From Leptotrichia hongkongensis (GTDB lineage: Bacteria > Fusobacteriota > Fusobacteriia > Fusobacteriales > Leptotrichiaceae), in the NCBI RefSeq assembly GCF_041538065.1, contig NZ_JBGORW010000004.1, forward strand, positions 130,579-194,578: a stretch of 64,000 bases of DNA, given 5' to 3'. Below the pieces are notes generated by a model that had not been told where the DNA came from, searched no databases, and worked only from the letters and a program-made list of their open reading frames with translations. This document shows, piece by piece, positions 9,354 through 17,727 of this stretch; the first letter of the stretch is position 1, and each line of letters starts with the position of its first letter. Made by a program: the position numbers and the translations under genes.

Positions 9354-9719
9354 TTATTTTTCAGAAATGCTTTTTAAAAAACTCTCATAAATCTCAAGTT
9401 TATCGTCAAGATTTTGTAAATATTTTTGCCACTTTTCAATTTCTATATTTACATATTTTTTATGATTTGTCAAAATTTTCATTCTTTCTTTTATCGTTCC
9501 ATTCCCTTCATACCGTAAATCTGAATATTTCTTAATTTCACTCAATTTCATTCCCATATCTTTTAATCTTTTTAACATTTTTATCCATTCAATATCGGTT
9601 TCATCGTATATTCTTCTATTTTTCTCATCTCTTTTTACACGAAACAGCTCCTTTTTTTCATAAAACCTTATTGTATATGGAGTTAAGCCTGTTTTTTCTG
9701 AAAACTCCTTTATTTGCAT
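9354..9719 (-). CDS. MerR-family transcriptional regulator
   Basis: 121 residues. The N-terminal winged helix is MQIKEFSEKTGLTPYTIRFY with the typical YE..GL-type continuation (here YEKKELF) and RRIYDETDIEWI. A coiled-coil dimerisation helix and an acidic C-terminus follow. No cysteine cluster for metal sensing is visible, so it probably senses an organic effector, as MerR proteins next to oxidoreductases or hydrolases often do. Start choice: the ATG at 9719 follows GAGG at a usable distance, whereas the upstream in-frame codon at 9746 has none. It lies directly downstream of the hydrolase gene and could regulate it. Confidence 0.8.
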   Translation of the reverse strand: MQIKEFSEKTGLTPYTIRFYEKKELFRVKRDEKNRRIYDETDIEWIKMLKRLKDMGMKLSEIKKYSDLRYEGNGTIKERMKILTNHKKYVNIEIEKWQKYLQNLDDKLEIYESFLKSISEK

Positions 9720-9765
9720 TATTTTTACTTCCTCTTTCAATATCAATTTATAAAACTATTATACA

Positions 9766-9797
9766 ACAAAAAAAAGCTACTGCAAAATACAATAGCC
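9766..9797 (-). terminator. Rho-independent terminator after the alpha/beta hydrolase gene
   Basis: On the minus strand GGCTATTG pairs with CAGTAGCT (two wobble pairs) around a 7-nt loop and is followed by a run of T. It separates the hydrolase from the merR gene. Confidence 0.7.
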
Positions 9798-9810
9798 TAA
9801 ATTTATCATT

Positions 9811-10833
9811 TTATTTCAAATTATCTTTAAAGAAACTTTCAAATTTATCAAATGGAATTACATGATTTTTTCCACCATCATATAAATCTGTATGCACTGC
9901 ACCTTTTACAATGTATAATTCCTTATTTTTATTTCCCAATGCTTTATAGGCATCTTCTGAGAAATATCTTGAATGTGCATTTTCACCAGCAACTATTAAA
10001 GTTGGTGTTCTCATTTCAGAAGCATATTCTAATATAGGCATATTAATTAATGGTAACATTCCAGTTGTAGTCCAAGAACCATTTGGGTTAGAATTTACTG
10101 CACGAGGATGATATCCTCTTTTTGTTGTATAGAAATCAGAGTATTCTGCAACAAATTTTGGTGTATCTTTTGTAATTTGTTCTTTTCTCAGATTATTTGC
10201 CGGTAATAAATCAGCATAGCCATCTTCAACTGCTTTCCATCTAGCTTCATTCATTTCTTTTTTCAAATTATATCTTCCTTCTGCATCAACCGAATCATTG
10301 TAACCTTTTGCAGAAACTCTTGTCATATCGTACATAGTAGAAGTTGCTACTGCTTTTATACGAGTATCTGAAATTCCTGCATTTAAAGCAAATCCTCCCC
10401 AACCGCAAATTCCTAAAATTCCGATTTTATCTCTATCAATAAATGATTGTGTTCCTAAGAAATCAACTGCCGCACTAAAATCTTCTGTATTAATTTCAGG
10501 TGATGGAACATTTCTTGGTTGTCCTCCACTTTCCCCAGTATATGAACCATCAAACGCTAATGTTACAAATCCTCTTTCTGCCAATGTCTGAGCATATAGT
10601 CCTGATGATTGCTCTTTAACTGCTCCAAATGGACCTGAAATTGCTATTGCGGATAGTTTTTGATTTCCAATATTTTTTGGAACATACAAATCCCCAACCA
10701 GAGTTATTCCATAACGATTTTTAAACATAATTTTCGTATGCTCAATTTTGTTACTTTCCGGAAAAATTTTATCCCATTTTTGTTCTAATTTTATACTCGA
10801 ATCTTTCACTTGTTTAATTGCAGGTATTGCCAT
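9811..10833 (-). CDS. Alpha/beta hydrolase with a cysteine nucleophile (dienelactone-hydrolase-like)
   Basis: 340 residues with an alpha/beta hydrolase fold. The nucleophile elbow reads GILGICGWGG, with Cys143 where serine is usual, as in dienelactone hydrolases. AFDGSYTGESGG precedes it, and a late GAVHTDLYD supplies the histidine. Start choice: the frame is open further upstream to 10962 with a pseudo-signal peptide, but a strong GGAGG lies 7 nt before the ATG of MAIPAIKQ at 10833. I therefore read the protein as cytoplasmic. The LysR gene upstream on the same strand and a matching dyad at its 3' end suggest LysR control. The substrate is unknown. Confidence 0.8.
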   Translation of the reverse strand: MAIPAIKQVKDSSIKLEQKWDKIFPESNKIEHTKIMFKNRYGITLVGDLYVPKNIGNQKLSAIAISGPFGAVKEQSSGLYAQTLAERGFVTLAFDGSYTGESGGQPRNVPSPEINTEDFSAAVDFLGTQSFIDRDKIGILGICGWGGFALNAGISDTRIKAVATSTMYDMTRVSAKGYNDSVDAEGRYNLKKEMNEARWKAVEDGYADLLPANNLRKEQITKDTPKFVAEYSDFYTTKRGYHPRAVNSNPNGSWTTTGMLPLINMPILEYASEMRTPTLIVAGENAHSRYFSEDAYKALGNKNKELYIVKGAVHTDLYDGGKNHVIPFDKFESFFKDNLK

Positions 10834-10995
10834 AATATTTCCTCCTATACTTATTATTCCTAATATTGCAGTTACTAATAACCTTTTTCTTAATATTATT
10901 ATCACATTCCTTTGTTTTGATGTTTTATTTCTTTTGTTTTTCACAAGTGAATTGTATATCATTTTTTTAACTATTTCAAATATTTCTAATTTATA

Positions 10996-11018
10996 TATAA
11001 CTATAATTTTAAGTTATA
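10996..11018 (-). promoter_or_regulatory. Candidate LysR binding site upstream of the hydrolase gene
   Basis: A perfect dyad TATAAC-N11-GTTATA overlaps the end of the lysR-type gene, about 165 bp upstream of the hydrolase start. The same half-sites occur in the lysR promoter region at 11909-11942. The T-N11-A spacing is the classical LysR-family pattern. Confidence 0.45.
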
Positions 11019-11891
11019 ATTAGAAATATATATTTTCAAATTTTCTAAAAATTTTTTCGCAATATTTGATAAAGTTTGATTCTTTTTCCAAATAATACTC
11101 ATTTCTGTTTCAAGCTCTGGTTTTAATGGAATAAATTTCAAATTGCTTTCACTCGTATTTATTATTCCATCAAAGCATAGAACGCTTCCAATATTTTGCT
11201 TTGCCATTAATGATGCATTATAAAGTAAGTTAAAAGTACCTACAACATTAAAATTTTCTATACTTTTTCCTATCCAGCCAGCTAAAAAATTATCCACATT
11301 TGTTTGTTTTGAAATAATTAAAGGAATATTTTCTAAATCTTTGGACAAAATATAGTCTTTTTTTGCAAGAAAATTATCCTTTCTCACAAGCAATCCCCAT
11401 TTATCACACCAGGGCAAACTCAAATGCTCATATTTACTTTTATCCACAAACCCAAATGTAATTGCAAAATCTAAAGTTCCGTTATCCAGTTTTAAAAGCA
11501 TTTCGTCTGCATTTCCACTAGTAACATTTGTTTTTATATTTGGATAATCAATCATCATATCATTAATAATCTTAAAAATATGTCCCATTTGAGCACTCTC
11601 ACCTGCACCAATATTTATCTCTCCTCCAACAATATCTTCTTGTGTCAAGTTGGCAACTGCCGTATCAACTAATGCTAAAATTTCTTTTGTTTTTGTTAAA
11701 AAATAAACACCATCTTCTGTTAAAGTAATATTCCGATTCCCTCTTTTAAAAAGAATAACTCCCAACTCTTCTTCCAAATTTTTTAATTGTTTTGAAAGTG
11801 CTGGCTGTGAAACATAAAGAATTTTAGCCGCATTAGAAATATTTCTTTCTGTTGCCACAACTAAAAAATATTTTAAAACTCTTAATTCCAT
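11001..11891 (-). CDS. LysR-family transcriptional regulator
   Basis: 296 residues, the usual length. The N-terminal winged helix-turn-helix is MELRVLKYFLVVATE...SQPALSKQLKNLEEELG, followed by a type 2 periplasmic-binding-protein-like effector domain with GAGES and GTLDFAITFG. The ATG follows GGAGA. The gene is divergent from the acetyltransferase and lies upstream of the Cys-hydrolase on the same strand. It probably controls one or both, since shared TATAAC half-sites lie in both upstream regions. The effector is unknown. Confidence 0.9.
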   Translation of the reverse strand: MELRVLKYFLVVATERNISNAAKILYVSQPALSKQLKNLEEELGVILFKRGNRNITLTEDGVYFLTKTKEILALVDTAVANLTQEDIVGGEINIGAGESAQMGHIFKIINDMMIDYPNIKTNVTSGNADEMLLKLDNGTLDFAITFGFVDKSKYEHLSLPWCDKWGLLVRKDNFLAKKDYILSKDLENIPLIISKQTNVDNFLAGWIGKSIENFNVVGTFNLLYNASLMAKQNIGSVLCFDGIINTSESNLKFIPLKPELETEMSIIWKKNQTLSNIAKKFLENLKIYISNYNLKL

Positions 11892-11908
11892 TTTTTCTCC
11901 TTTTTTAC

Positions 11909-11942
11909 TATAACTAAAACTAATAGATGAATATTAGTTATA
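11909..11942. promoter_or_regulatory. Candidate LysR operator between the divergent lysR-type gene and acetyltransferase gene
   Basis: Outer arms TATAACTAA and TTAGTTATA are perfect inverted repeats. They enclose an inner perfect dyad ACTAATA-N6-TATTAGT. The nested symmetry lies just upstream of the regulator start and faces the divergent gene, as expected for autoregulation. Confidence 0.5.
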
Positions 11943-12024
11943 AGTATTAGATATTTTTATTGTTTTATATTATACTAAATATGTAAGATAAAAACAACTT
12001 AAAGAAAAAATTTTGGAAGAAAAA

Positions 12025-12582
12025 ATGGAAACTTTATTAGAAAAAATTAAAAAAGTAAATGAAATTTTGAAAGATGATGAACTTTTTAAAGAAATTCATA
12101 TTGCCAAAGGGGAAAATGAAAAATTGATTGCTGAAATGAATAATGGATATAAAACAAATGAAGAAAAATTAGAGTATCTTGAAAAAATAACTGGTAAATC
12201 AATTAATAAATCTGTTACAGTTTCTTTACCATTTCAAACTGACTTTGGAAAACATATTTCTTTTGGAAAAAATATTTTTGTGAATAAAGAAGCAATATTT
12301 GTTGATTTAGGAGGAATTACAATTGAAGATGATGTGCTTATTGGACCTAAAGTTTCACTGCTCACTGTAAATCATATTTTAGAACCAAGCAAAAGAAGAG
12401 GACTTACAACTGGAGAAATTATTATAAAGAAAAATGCTTGGATTGGAGCTGGATCTACAGTTTTAGCGGGAGTAACTATTGGAGAAAATTCAGTCGTTGC
12501 AGCAAATTCAACTGTTACAAAAAATGTGCCTGATAATGTGATTGTAGCTGGGACACCTGCAAAAATTATTAAAAAACTTTAA
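12025..12582 (+). CDS. Maltose/galactoside O-acetyltransferase-like acyltransferase (left-handed beta-helix)
   Basis: 185 residues. A short N-terminal helical region (the MAT/GAT cap) precedes hexapeptide repeats: IFVNKEAIFVDLGGITIEDDVLIGPKVSL and later IIIKKNAWIGAGSTVLAGVT. The acetyl-CoA histidine is in LLTVNHILEP, and the C-terminal NVIVAGTPAKII is a family hallmark. It transfers acetyl from CoA to a sugar hydroxyl or similar acceptor in the cytoplasm. The ATG at 12025 follows GGAAGA; an in-frame TTG at 12013 is less likely. It is divergent from the LysR gene and probably regulated by it. The physiological substrate cannot be told. Confidence 0.85.
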   Translation: METLLEKIKKVNEILKDDELFKEIHIAKGENEKLIAEMNNGYKTNEEKLEYLEKITGKSINKSVTVSLPFQTDFGKHISFGKNIFVNKEAIFVDLGGITIEDDVLIGPKVSLLTVNHILEPSKRRGLTTGEIIIKKNAWIGAGSTVLAGVTIGENSVVAANSTVTKNVPDNVIVAGTPAKIIKKL

Positions 12583-12669
12583 TTTTGGAAAATATTTCAA
12601 AAAAGTTATTGACTTATACTATACTCTAACTGCTATCCTTTATTTATCAAATTTATGGAGGTAATAACT

Positions 12670-13449
12670 ATGAAAACAAAATATACTGTTATAACAGGAG
12701 CAAGTTCGGGAATAGGTAGAGCTGTGGCTCTAAAATTCGCAGAAAGAAATAAAAATCTTATTCTGATTGCACGACGAAAAAATTTAATAGAAGACTTAAA
12801 AAGCGAAATTTTAAAGAAAAATCCGAATTTGGACATTCTTGTAATAGATTTTGACTTAACCGATGTTGATAAAATTCCTGAACTATATTCAAAATTAAAC
12901 AACTATCATATTGAAACTTTAATAAACAATGCAGGTTTTGGAATGTATGGCAATGTAAAAGAGCAACCTTTAAATAAAATTTCAGATATGCTTCATCTCA
13001 ATGTAGAAGCATTAACTTTGTTATCTTCCTTATACGTCCAAGATTACCACAACGAAAAAGGCTCTCAATTAATCAATATCTCCTCAGCAGGAGGCTACAC
13101 AATCGTCCCAAACGCAATTGTCTACTGTGCCACCAAATTTTACGTAAACGCCTTTACAGAAGGACTTGCACTAGAATTAAAGCAAAATAACGCACAATTA
13201 AAAGCAAAAGTCCTAGCACCTGCTGCAACCAAAACTAACTTTGGAAATGTCGCAACTGGTAAAACTAATTTTGATTATGATAAATCTTATCCAAACTATC
13301 ATACATCCGAAGAAATGGCAAATTTTCTCATTCAACTTTACGAAAGCGACAAAACTGTCGGTTACATCAGCCGTGAAACTTTTGAATTTGACTTATCCGA
13401 TGGATTTTTTCAAAATGCATTTAGTTCTAAAAATAATGTGAAATTTTAA
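12670..13449 (+). CDS. Short-chain dehydrogenase/reductase
   Basis: 259 residues, classical SDR. The cofactor loop TGASSGIG is at 9-16, NNAG at 86-89, the catalytic Ser near 138-139 (ISSAGG) and the Tyr152-x3-Lys156 pair in YCATK. ARR after the second strand suggests NADPH preference. The start is the ATG with GGAGG about 8 nt upstream, not the earlier in-frame ATG at 12655, which overlaps that site. The stretch near 13040-13220 uses more C-ending codons than its surroundings, a possible sign of mosaic origin. The substrate is unknown. It follows the acetyltransferase on the same strand with an 87-bp gap. Confidence 0.87.
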   Translation: MKTKYTVITGASSGIGRAVALKFAERNKNLILIARRKNLIEDLKSEILKKNPNLDILVIDFDLTDVDKIPELYSKLNNYHIETLINNAGFGMYGNVKEQPLNKISDMLHLNVEALTLLSSLYVQDYHNEKGSQLINISSAGGYTIVPNAIVYCATKFYVNAFTEGLALELKQNNAQLKAKVLAPAATKTNFGNVATGKTNFDYDKSYPNYHTSEEMANFLIQLYESDKTVGYISRETFEFDLSDGFFQNAFSSKNNVKF

Positions 13450-13524
13450 ATATTAGTTTTTATTATTGATTTTCATAAAAAAATATTATAAAATATAAAA
13501 AAATTATTATTTGGGAGTGATTTT

Positions 13525-13938
13525 ATGAAAAAAATTATATTTGCGTTGTTTTTACTGACTTTTAGTTTAAGTTTTTCTAATTCTGATATCAATATAATAT
13601 CCAAAGAACTTTGGAGATGTCCTTATTCTGTTGATAAAACCTTTAAAGGACTTACCTATGTAAAATTTTTAAATGAAGATGGTAAACCTTCTATTTCAAT
13701 TAGTATATTAGATAATCGTGCAGCACTGAAAACAGGAAAAGTTACCCTTGAACTTTCACAATTAGATTATGAAGTAAAAGAAGATGAAAATTCTATCTAT
13801 TTTACAAACTTGAATGACAAAACACAAGTTTTTTCAAATTACAAATTATCTTATTCGTTTGATAAAAAAAATAGACCTAAAATGGATTTATATCGTATTT
13901 CAGATAACAAGAAACTTTGCAGTCTTATAACAAATTAA
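13525..13938 (+). CDS. Small secreted protein of unknown function
   Basis: 137 residues. A short signal peptide MKKIIFALFLLTFSLSFSNS has a Lys-Lys start and hydrophobic core, with probable cleavage near residue 19. The mature part is about 118 residues, rich in beta-type sequence, and carries two cysteines (WRCPYS and KLCSL) that could form a disulfide. I do not recognise the family. The ATG follows GGGAG. A strong terminator follows, so it ends its transcription unit. Confidence 0.65.
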   Translation: MKKIIFALFLLTFSLSFSNSDINIISKELWRCPYSVDKTFKGLTYVKFLNEDGKPSISISILDNRAALKTGKVTLELSQLDYEVKEDENSIYFTNLNDKTQVFSNYKLSYSFDKKNRPKMDLYRISDNKKLCSLITN

Positions 13939-13972
13939 ATTATCAAAATACAAAAAATAATTAATAATTTTT

Positions 13973-14013
13973 AAGCAACGATTTTTTAGTGATTTTCGTT
14001 GCTTAATTTTTTT
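13973..14013 (+). terminator. Rho-independent terminator after the secreted protein gene
   Basis: AAGCAACGA and TCGTTGCTT form a perfect 9-bp stem followed by AATTTTTTT on the plus strand. Confidence 0.8.
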
Positions 14014-14119
14014 CCGACGATTTTACGATTGGTTTTTTCCGACGTTTTTTTACCAATCGAATTTAATAATATTTTCTCAAAAATCGCTATCTTTAAGTAT
14101 TTGAAGTAATTTTTTTATA

Positions 14120-14371
14120 TCATTTTCCGACGGTTTTTATATATCTGATATTTCTAGTTGCCCCTATTTTTTGTAACATATCATTTTTTACCAAATATAT
14201 TAATAAACCTCTCGCACGGCTTTCTTTTATATTCAAAAGTTTTTCTAATTCCGATCGTGTAAGTTCATTATTAGTTTCAAAAAATTCCATTATTTTTTGA
14301 ATTTGCACTTCTAAAATCTTTCTTTTTTTGATTTCAGCTTTAATTGTAGATTCTTTGTAGGTTTGAAATTT
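14120..14371 (-). pseudogene. Remnant of a winged-helix gene (AlbA_2/RecG-like C-terminus) in frame after the gajB stop
   Basis: The frame is open for 83 codons immediately after the TAA of gajB, in the same frame. It begins KFQTYKESTIKAEIKKRK and contains a winged-helix segment LTRSELEKLLNIKESRARG...LLIYLV, ending GATRNIRYIKTVGK. Such a tail is typical of the last ~80 residues of AlbA_2 (divergent AAA-4) ATP-binding proteins; the catalytic part is missing. A GTG at 14308 could start a 62-residue peptide, but no convincing Shine-Dalgarno sequence is seen. Most likely this is the scar of a gene replaced by the Gabija locus, or a decayed third cistron. Confidence 0.5.
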
Positions 14372-15931
14372 TTATAAACATTCTGTGAAATCTTCAAATT
14401 TATATTCTTTTTCTTGGATTTTTTTTTCTACTATATTTTTATATGTATTAGCTTTATCTTCTCCAATTAAGAATAATTTTTCTTTAGCTCTTGTTATGCC
14501 AACATAGTTTTCTTCTATTTTTAACTTTTTAGAATAGCGATTAATATAGTAATCACAAAATATTATAACTTGATCATATTCTAATCCTTTAGATGAATGT
14601 GTTGTCATTATATGTTTTGGTTTTTTGGCTTCTTTAATATAAAATATTTTATTTGAATCATTTGATAAGACTTCTAATAAAATTTCATTTTCTTTTACAA
14701 TTTTTTTATTGTTTTCCACTGTTTGTATTTCAATATCAAAATATTCAAAAATCTCTTGAATTATTTGTAAATCTAATTTTTCAGATAATTTTCTTAATTT
14801 TTCTCCTATTTCTGAAACTTCTTTTTGGGTATATTCTCTAAATAAGAAAGTATTCATAAAGTCATATTCCGAATAATCTTTATCAAAATAATATTTTGCT
14901 ATTTGTTCCAATAAAAAGAAATTTGGACAATCATTTAAAATATCTCTTTTTATTACTTTAAAATCACTGTCTATTTCTATTAATCCAGATGAAATACTTT
15001 TTATATCCTCATTATTTCCTATTAATACTAATATACTTTTTTTTAAATCTATCTTTTGTCTTTTTATTATATCTTGTATATCTTCTTTTTTATTTCCAGT
15101 ACTTTTTTTATAGAAAATCACTTTTTCATTTGTTTTTTCAATTTTTTCTATATTTTTTTCTGATAATATTTGAGAAAATAAAGTAATATTTATATGACTT
15201 CTAAAATTATGATGTAATCTAAAAATATTAAAACTAATTTTTTCTATATTATTTTCTACTATATTTTTAAAATTTTGAACCTTAGCTCCTCTCCATCCAT
15301 AAATTGATTGTTTGTCATCTCCTACAATAAACAATTTTATTCCTAATTCTTTAGCAAAATAGCAAAATAACTCGTGCATTCCTTGATCCGAATCTTGATA
15401 TTCATCTATAAAAATCTTTTTGTACTTATATTTTAAATATTCTTGTACTCTTACAGATTTTTTTAGTAATTCTAATGCCAATTCACATTTAAAATTCTTC
15501 CCTAATTTTTGTATATCATTATCATATGTTCCAAAAATTTTGTGCTCTTTTAATTTTTTTAGGCCATCGTTATAATTATAAAATTTATCTTTTTTTTGGT
15601 AAGAATAATAAAATTTTTCTGGAATATTATCTTCAATGCTTTTAATAAAAATATCTATTATTTCTTTTTCTAAAAAACTGTCAATTGTTCCAATAAATAC
15701 TCTTCCTTTTTTCACTATTTTATCTCTTAATTCTGCAGCTGCTTTATTTGTAAAAGTTATTGCAACAAAGTTATAGTGATCTTTTTCTTTTTCTATATCA
15801 AATTCTAATTTTTTTACTAATATAGAGGTTTTTCCAGAACCTGCACTTGCTAATACACAAATATTTCCTTCTGTTTTTATAATTTTATCGCGTTCTTCCT
15901 TATCAATTGGATTTATCTCTTTATCTTCCAT
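14372..15931 (-). CDS. gajB: GajB: UvrD/Rep-like helicase of a Gabija anti-phage system
   Basis: 519 residues, superfamily 1 helicase. Motif I is LASAGSGKT (28-36), motif II IDEYQDSDQ (175-183), motif III VGDDKQSIYGWRGA, then HHNFRSH, a late TTHSSKGLEYDQV and VGITRAKEKL. It is shorter than UvrD (about 720 residues) and matches the ~500-residue GajB. In Gabija, GajB associates with the GajA nuclease and senses DNA ends or hydrolyses nucleotides during infection. It overlaps the gajA 3' end by 11 bp with its own AAAGGAG, indicating coupled translation. The neighbour GajA makes the assignment firm. Confidence 0.88.
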   Translation of the reverse strand: MEDKEINPIDKEERDKIIKTEGNICVLASAGSGKTSILVKKLEFDIEKEKDHYNFVAITFTNKAAAELRDKIVKKGRVFIGTIDSFLEKEIIDIFIKSIEDNIPEKFYYSYQKKDKFYNYNDGLKKLKEHKIFGTYDNDIQKLGKNFKCELALELLKKSVRVQEYLKYKYKKIFIDEYQDSDQGMHELFCYFAKELGIKLFIVGDDKQSIYGWRGAKVQNFKNIVENNIEKISFNIFRLHHNFRSHINITLFSQILSEKNIEKIEKTNEKVIFYKKSTGNKKEDIQDIIKRQKIDLKKSILVLIGNNEDIKSISSGLIEIDSDFKVIKRDILNDCPNFFLLEQIAKYYFDKDYSEYDFMNTFLFREYTQKEVSEIGEKLRKLSEKLDLQIIQEIFEYFDIEIQTVENNKKIVKENEILLEVLSNDSNKIFYIKEAKKPKHIMTTHSSKGLEYDQVIIFCDYYINRYSKKLKIEENYVGITRAKEKLFLIGEDKANTYKNIVEKKIQEKEYKFEDFTECL

Positions 15932-17705
15932 TATCTACAAACTCCTTTAATACTGGGGTATTTTCTTTGATTTTTTCTGCTAAATCTTTGTTCATGGTAT
16001 TTTTTATGAATTCAATCATATTATATAGTTTACTTGACTGTAGCCATTTTACTGCTTTTTCTTCTCCAACATACTCTTTTCCTTCAATTTTTCTAATATA
16101 ATCATTTAATTCTTTAGGAATTATTTTATATAAATCATTTTCCAAATCAATTTCTGATAAATATATGTTATTTTTTTTGAATTTATTAACGAATTTATTA
16201 TATTTTCTGTAAATGTTTTCTTTTAGCTTTTTTAATTCTTCTTTATATTTGGGGTCTTTTTTATCTACATTAAATTCTATACTCTCAATGCGATTTAAAT
16301 TTTCATTATCGATTAATTCAACACATCTATTTAATCCTATTAAATCATACGTATACGGTTTATTTTTCTTCGATTTTAAATCATTATCAGTTTTTATAAA
16401 ATATTTTATTTGTAATTTTTTATATAACTCTACATAAGGTTTAAAATTTATTCCATCTGTTTGTAGTAAAAATTTTCCTAATGTTTCGTAATTAGGAGTT
16501 ACTTTTAGCAAAACAGCTTCAAAAAGTACGTATTCTGAAGCTCCTTCAACTAAAAGTACTTCATTATAAAATAGTGATTCTGACAATCCTTTATTCAATT
16601 TTTTCTTTAATGTTTTATATTCTTTAGGTACTTTATATAAATATGAAAAACTTTTGGAATTAGAATTATTAGTAATTCTAATTAACTGTGTTTCATCCAT
16701 TTCATATAATATTTTTGAAGAATGAGTTGTAAGAAAAAAATAGTTATAAACAGGCTGTAAAAATAATTGTTGTGAAAGCATCATTTGCATTGAATTATGT
16801 AAACTATTTTCAGGTTCTTCTATCAAATAAATTACAATTTGATTTCCATAATTTTTTTCTGTTACTATTTTATTTAAAGCATACGATAATATTTTTTTTC
16901 TTCCATCACCACTTGTCGGATAATAATTTTCATCATCATTCCATTTTATGTAAGGTACTAAGTTATCCATAAATCCATTTACTACAATTTCTGATTTTAA
17001 TTCTATTGACAGCTCTTCTAACTTATATTTTTTATAATTTTCTGTTAATAAATCTTGAATATTTTTTATAACACTTAATTGACTCACATTTTCGTTTATT
17101 TCAGAAATACTTCTTTCAATTTTTTTTTCTAATTTCGCATCATTTTCATTATTATTTTTATCATCAAATAACAATTTCCGATTTCTTTTAAATATTTTTT
17201 GTAAATCTTCCGTATTTGGATTAACATACATTATTTTAAAAATCCTGTCAATTTCATATGTTTCACCAATTCTTGGTATATTTTCTAAATTTTCTAAAAT
17301 TGAACCCCAATACATATCGGGATTTCCAAATAAACTGTTATCATCATAATTTGCTTCTAATTTTATAAAAAAACTGTCTAGATTTTCATCTGAATTTCTT
17401 GCTCCTTTTGTTTTAGAAATTAGAAATTTTGAATTTTTTGAAAAACTATTTTCATCATCTAAATTTCTATCACTAATATCAATTTCTAGTATCATTTCTA
17501 TTTTTTTACTAGTATCATTTTTATAAAAATCTGTATTTAAGAATCCATTTTTTCGTATATCTCTATCTAATAAAAATCGTAAAGCATAAAGTAAATTTGT
17601 TTTTCCTGTATCATTCATTCCAAAAATTACATTTTTATTAGATAACTCTATTTCTATATTTTTAAAATTTCTAAAATTTTTTATAATTAATTTTTTTAAT
17701 TTCAT
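15921..17705 (-). CDS. gajA: GajA: OLD-family ATPase-TOPRIM endonuclease of a Gabija anti-phage system
   Basis: 594 residues. The ABC-type ATPase half has Walker A FGMNDTGKTN (28-37) and Walker B VIYLIEEPEN (291-300), followed by a switch histidine in LTTHSS. The TOPRIM half has LLVEGASEYVLF (384-395, catalytic Glu) and IKTDND (437-442, acidic pair). This is the architecture and length of GajA, a sequence-specific nicking endonuclease held off by nucleotides and released when phage depletes them. The ATG follows TAGGAG. It starts 22 bp after the MATE gene on the same strand. Other OLD-family systems are possible, but the adjacent UvrD-like partner fits Gabija best. Confidence 0.9.
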   Translation of the reverse strand: MKLKKLIIKNFRNFKNIEIELSNKNVIFGMNDTGKTNLLYALRFLLDRDIRKNGFLNTDFYKNDTSKKIEMILEIDISDRNLDDENSFSKNSKFLISKTKGARNSDENLDSFFIKLEANYDDNSLFGNPDMYWGSILENLENIPRIGETYEIDRIFKIMYVNPNTEDLQKIFKRNRKLLFDDKNNNENDAKLEKKIERSISEINENVSQLSVIKNIQDLLTENYKKYKLEELSIELKSEIVVNGFMDNLVPYIKWNDDENYYPTSGDGRKKILSYALNKIVTEKNYGNQIVIYLIEEPENSLHNSMQMMLSQQLFLQPVYNYFFLTTHSSKILYEMDETQLIRITNNSNSKSFSYLYKVPKEYKTLKKKLNKGLSESLFYNEVLLVEGASEYVLFEAVLLKVTPNYETLGKFLLQTDGINFKPYVELYKKLQIKYFIKTDNDLKSKKNKPYTYDLIGLNRCVELIDNENLNRIESIEFNVDKKDPKYKEELKKLKENIYRKYNKFVNKFKKNNIYLSEIDLENDLYKIIPKELNDYIRKIEGKEYVGEEKAVKWLQSSKLYNMIEFIKNTMNKDLAEKIKENTPVLKEFVDNGR

Positions 17706-17727
17706 AAATAACTCCTATCTTATTATA

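Noticed and set aside
12633..12902. 89-codon minus-strand frame over the SDR start
   Set aside because: Antisense to the SDR gene, which has full catalytic motifs and a good start site.
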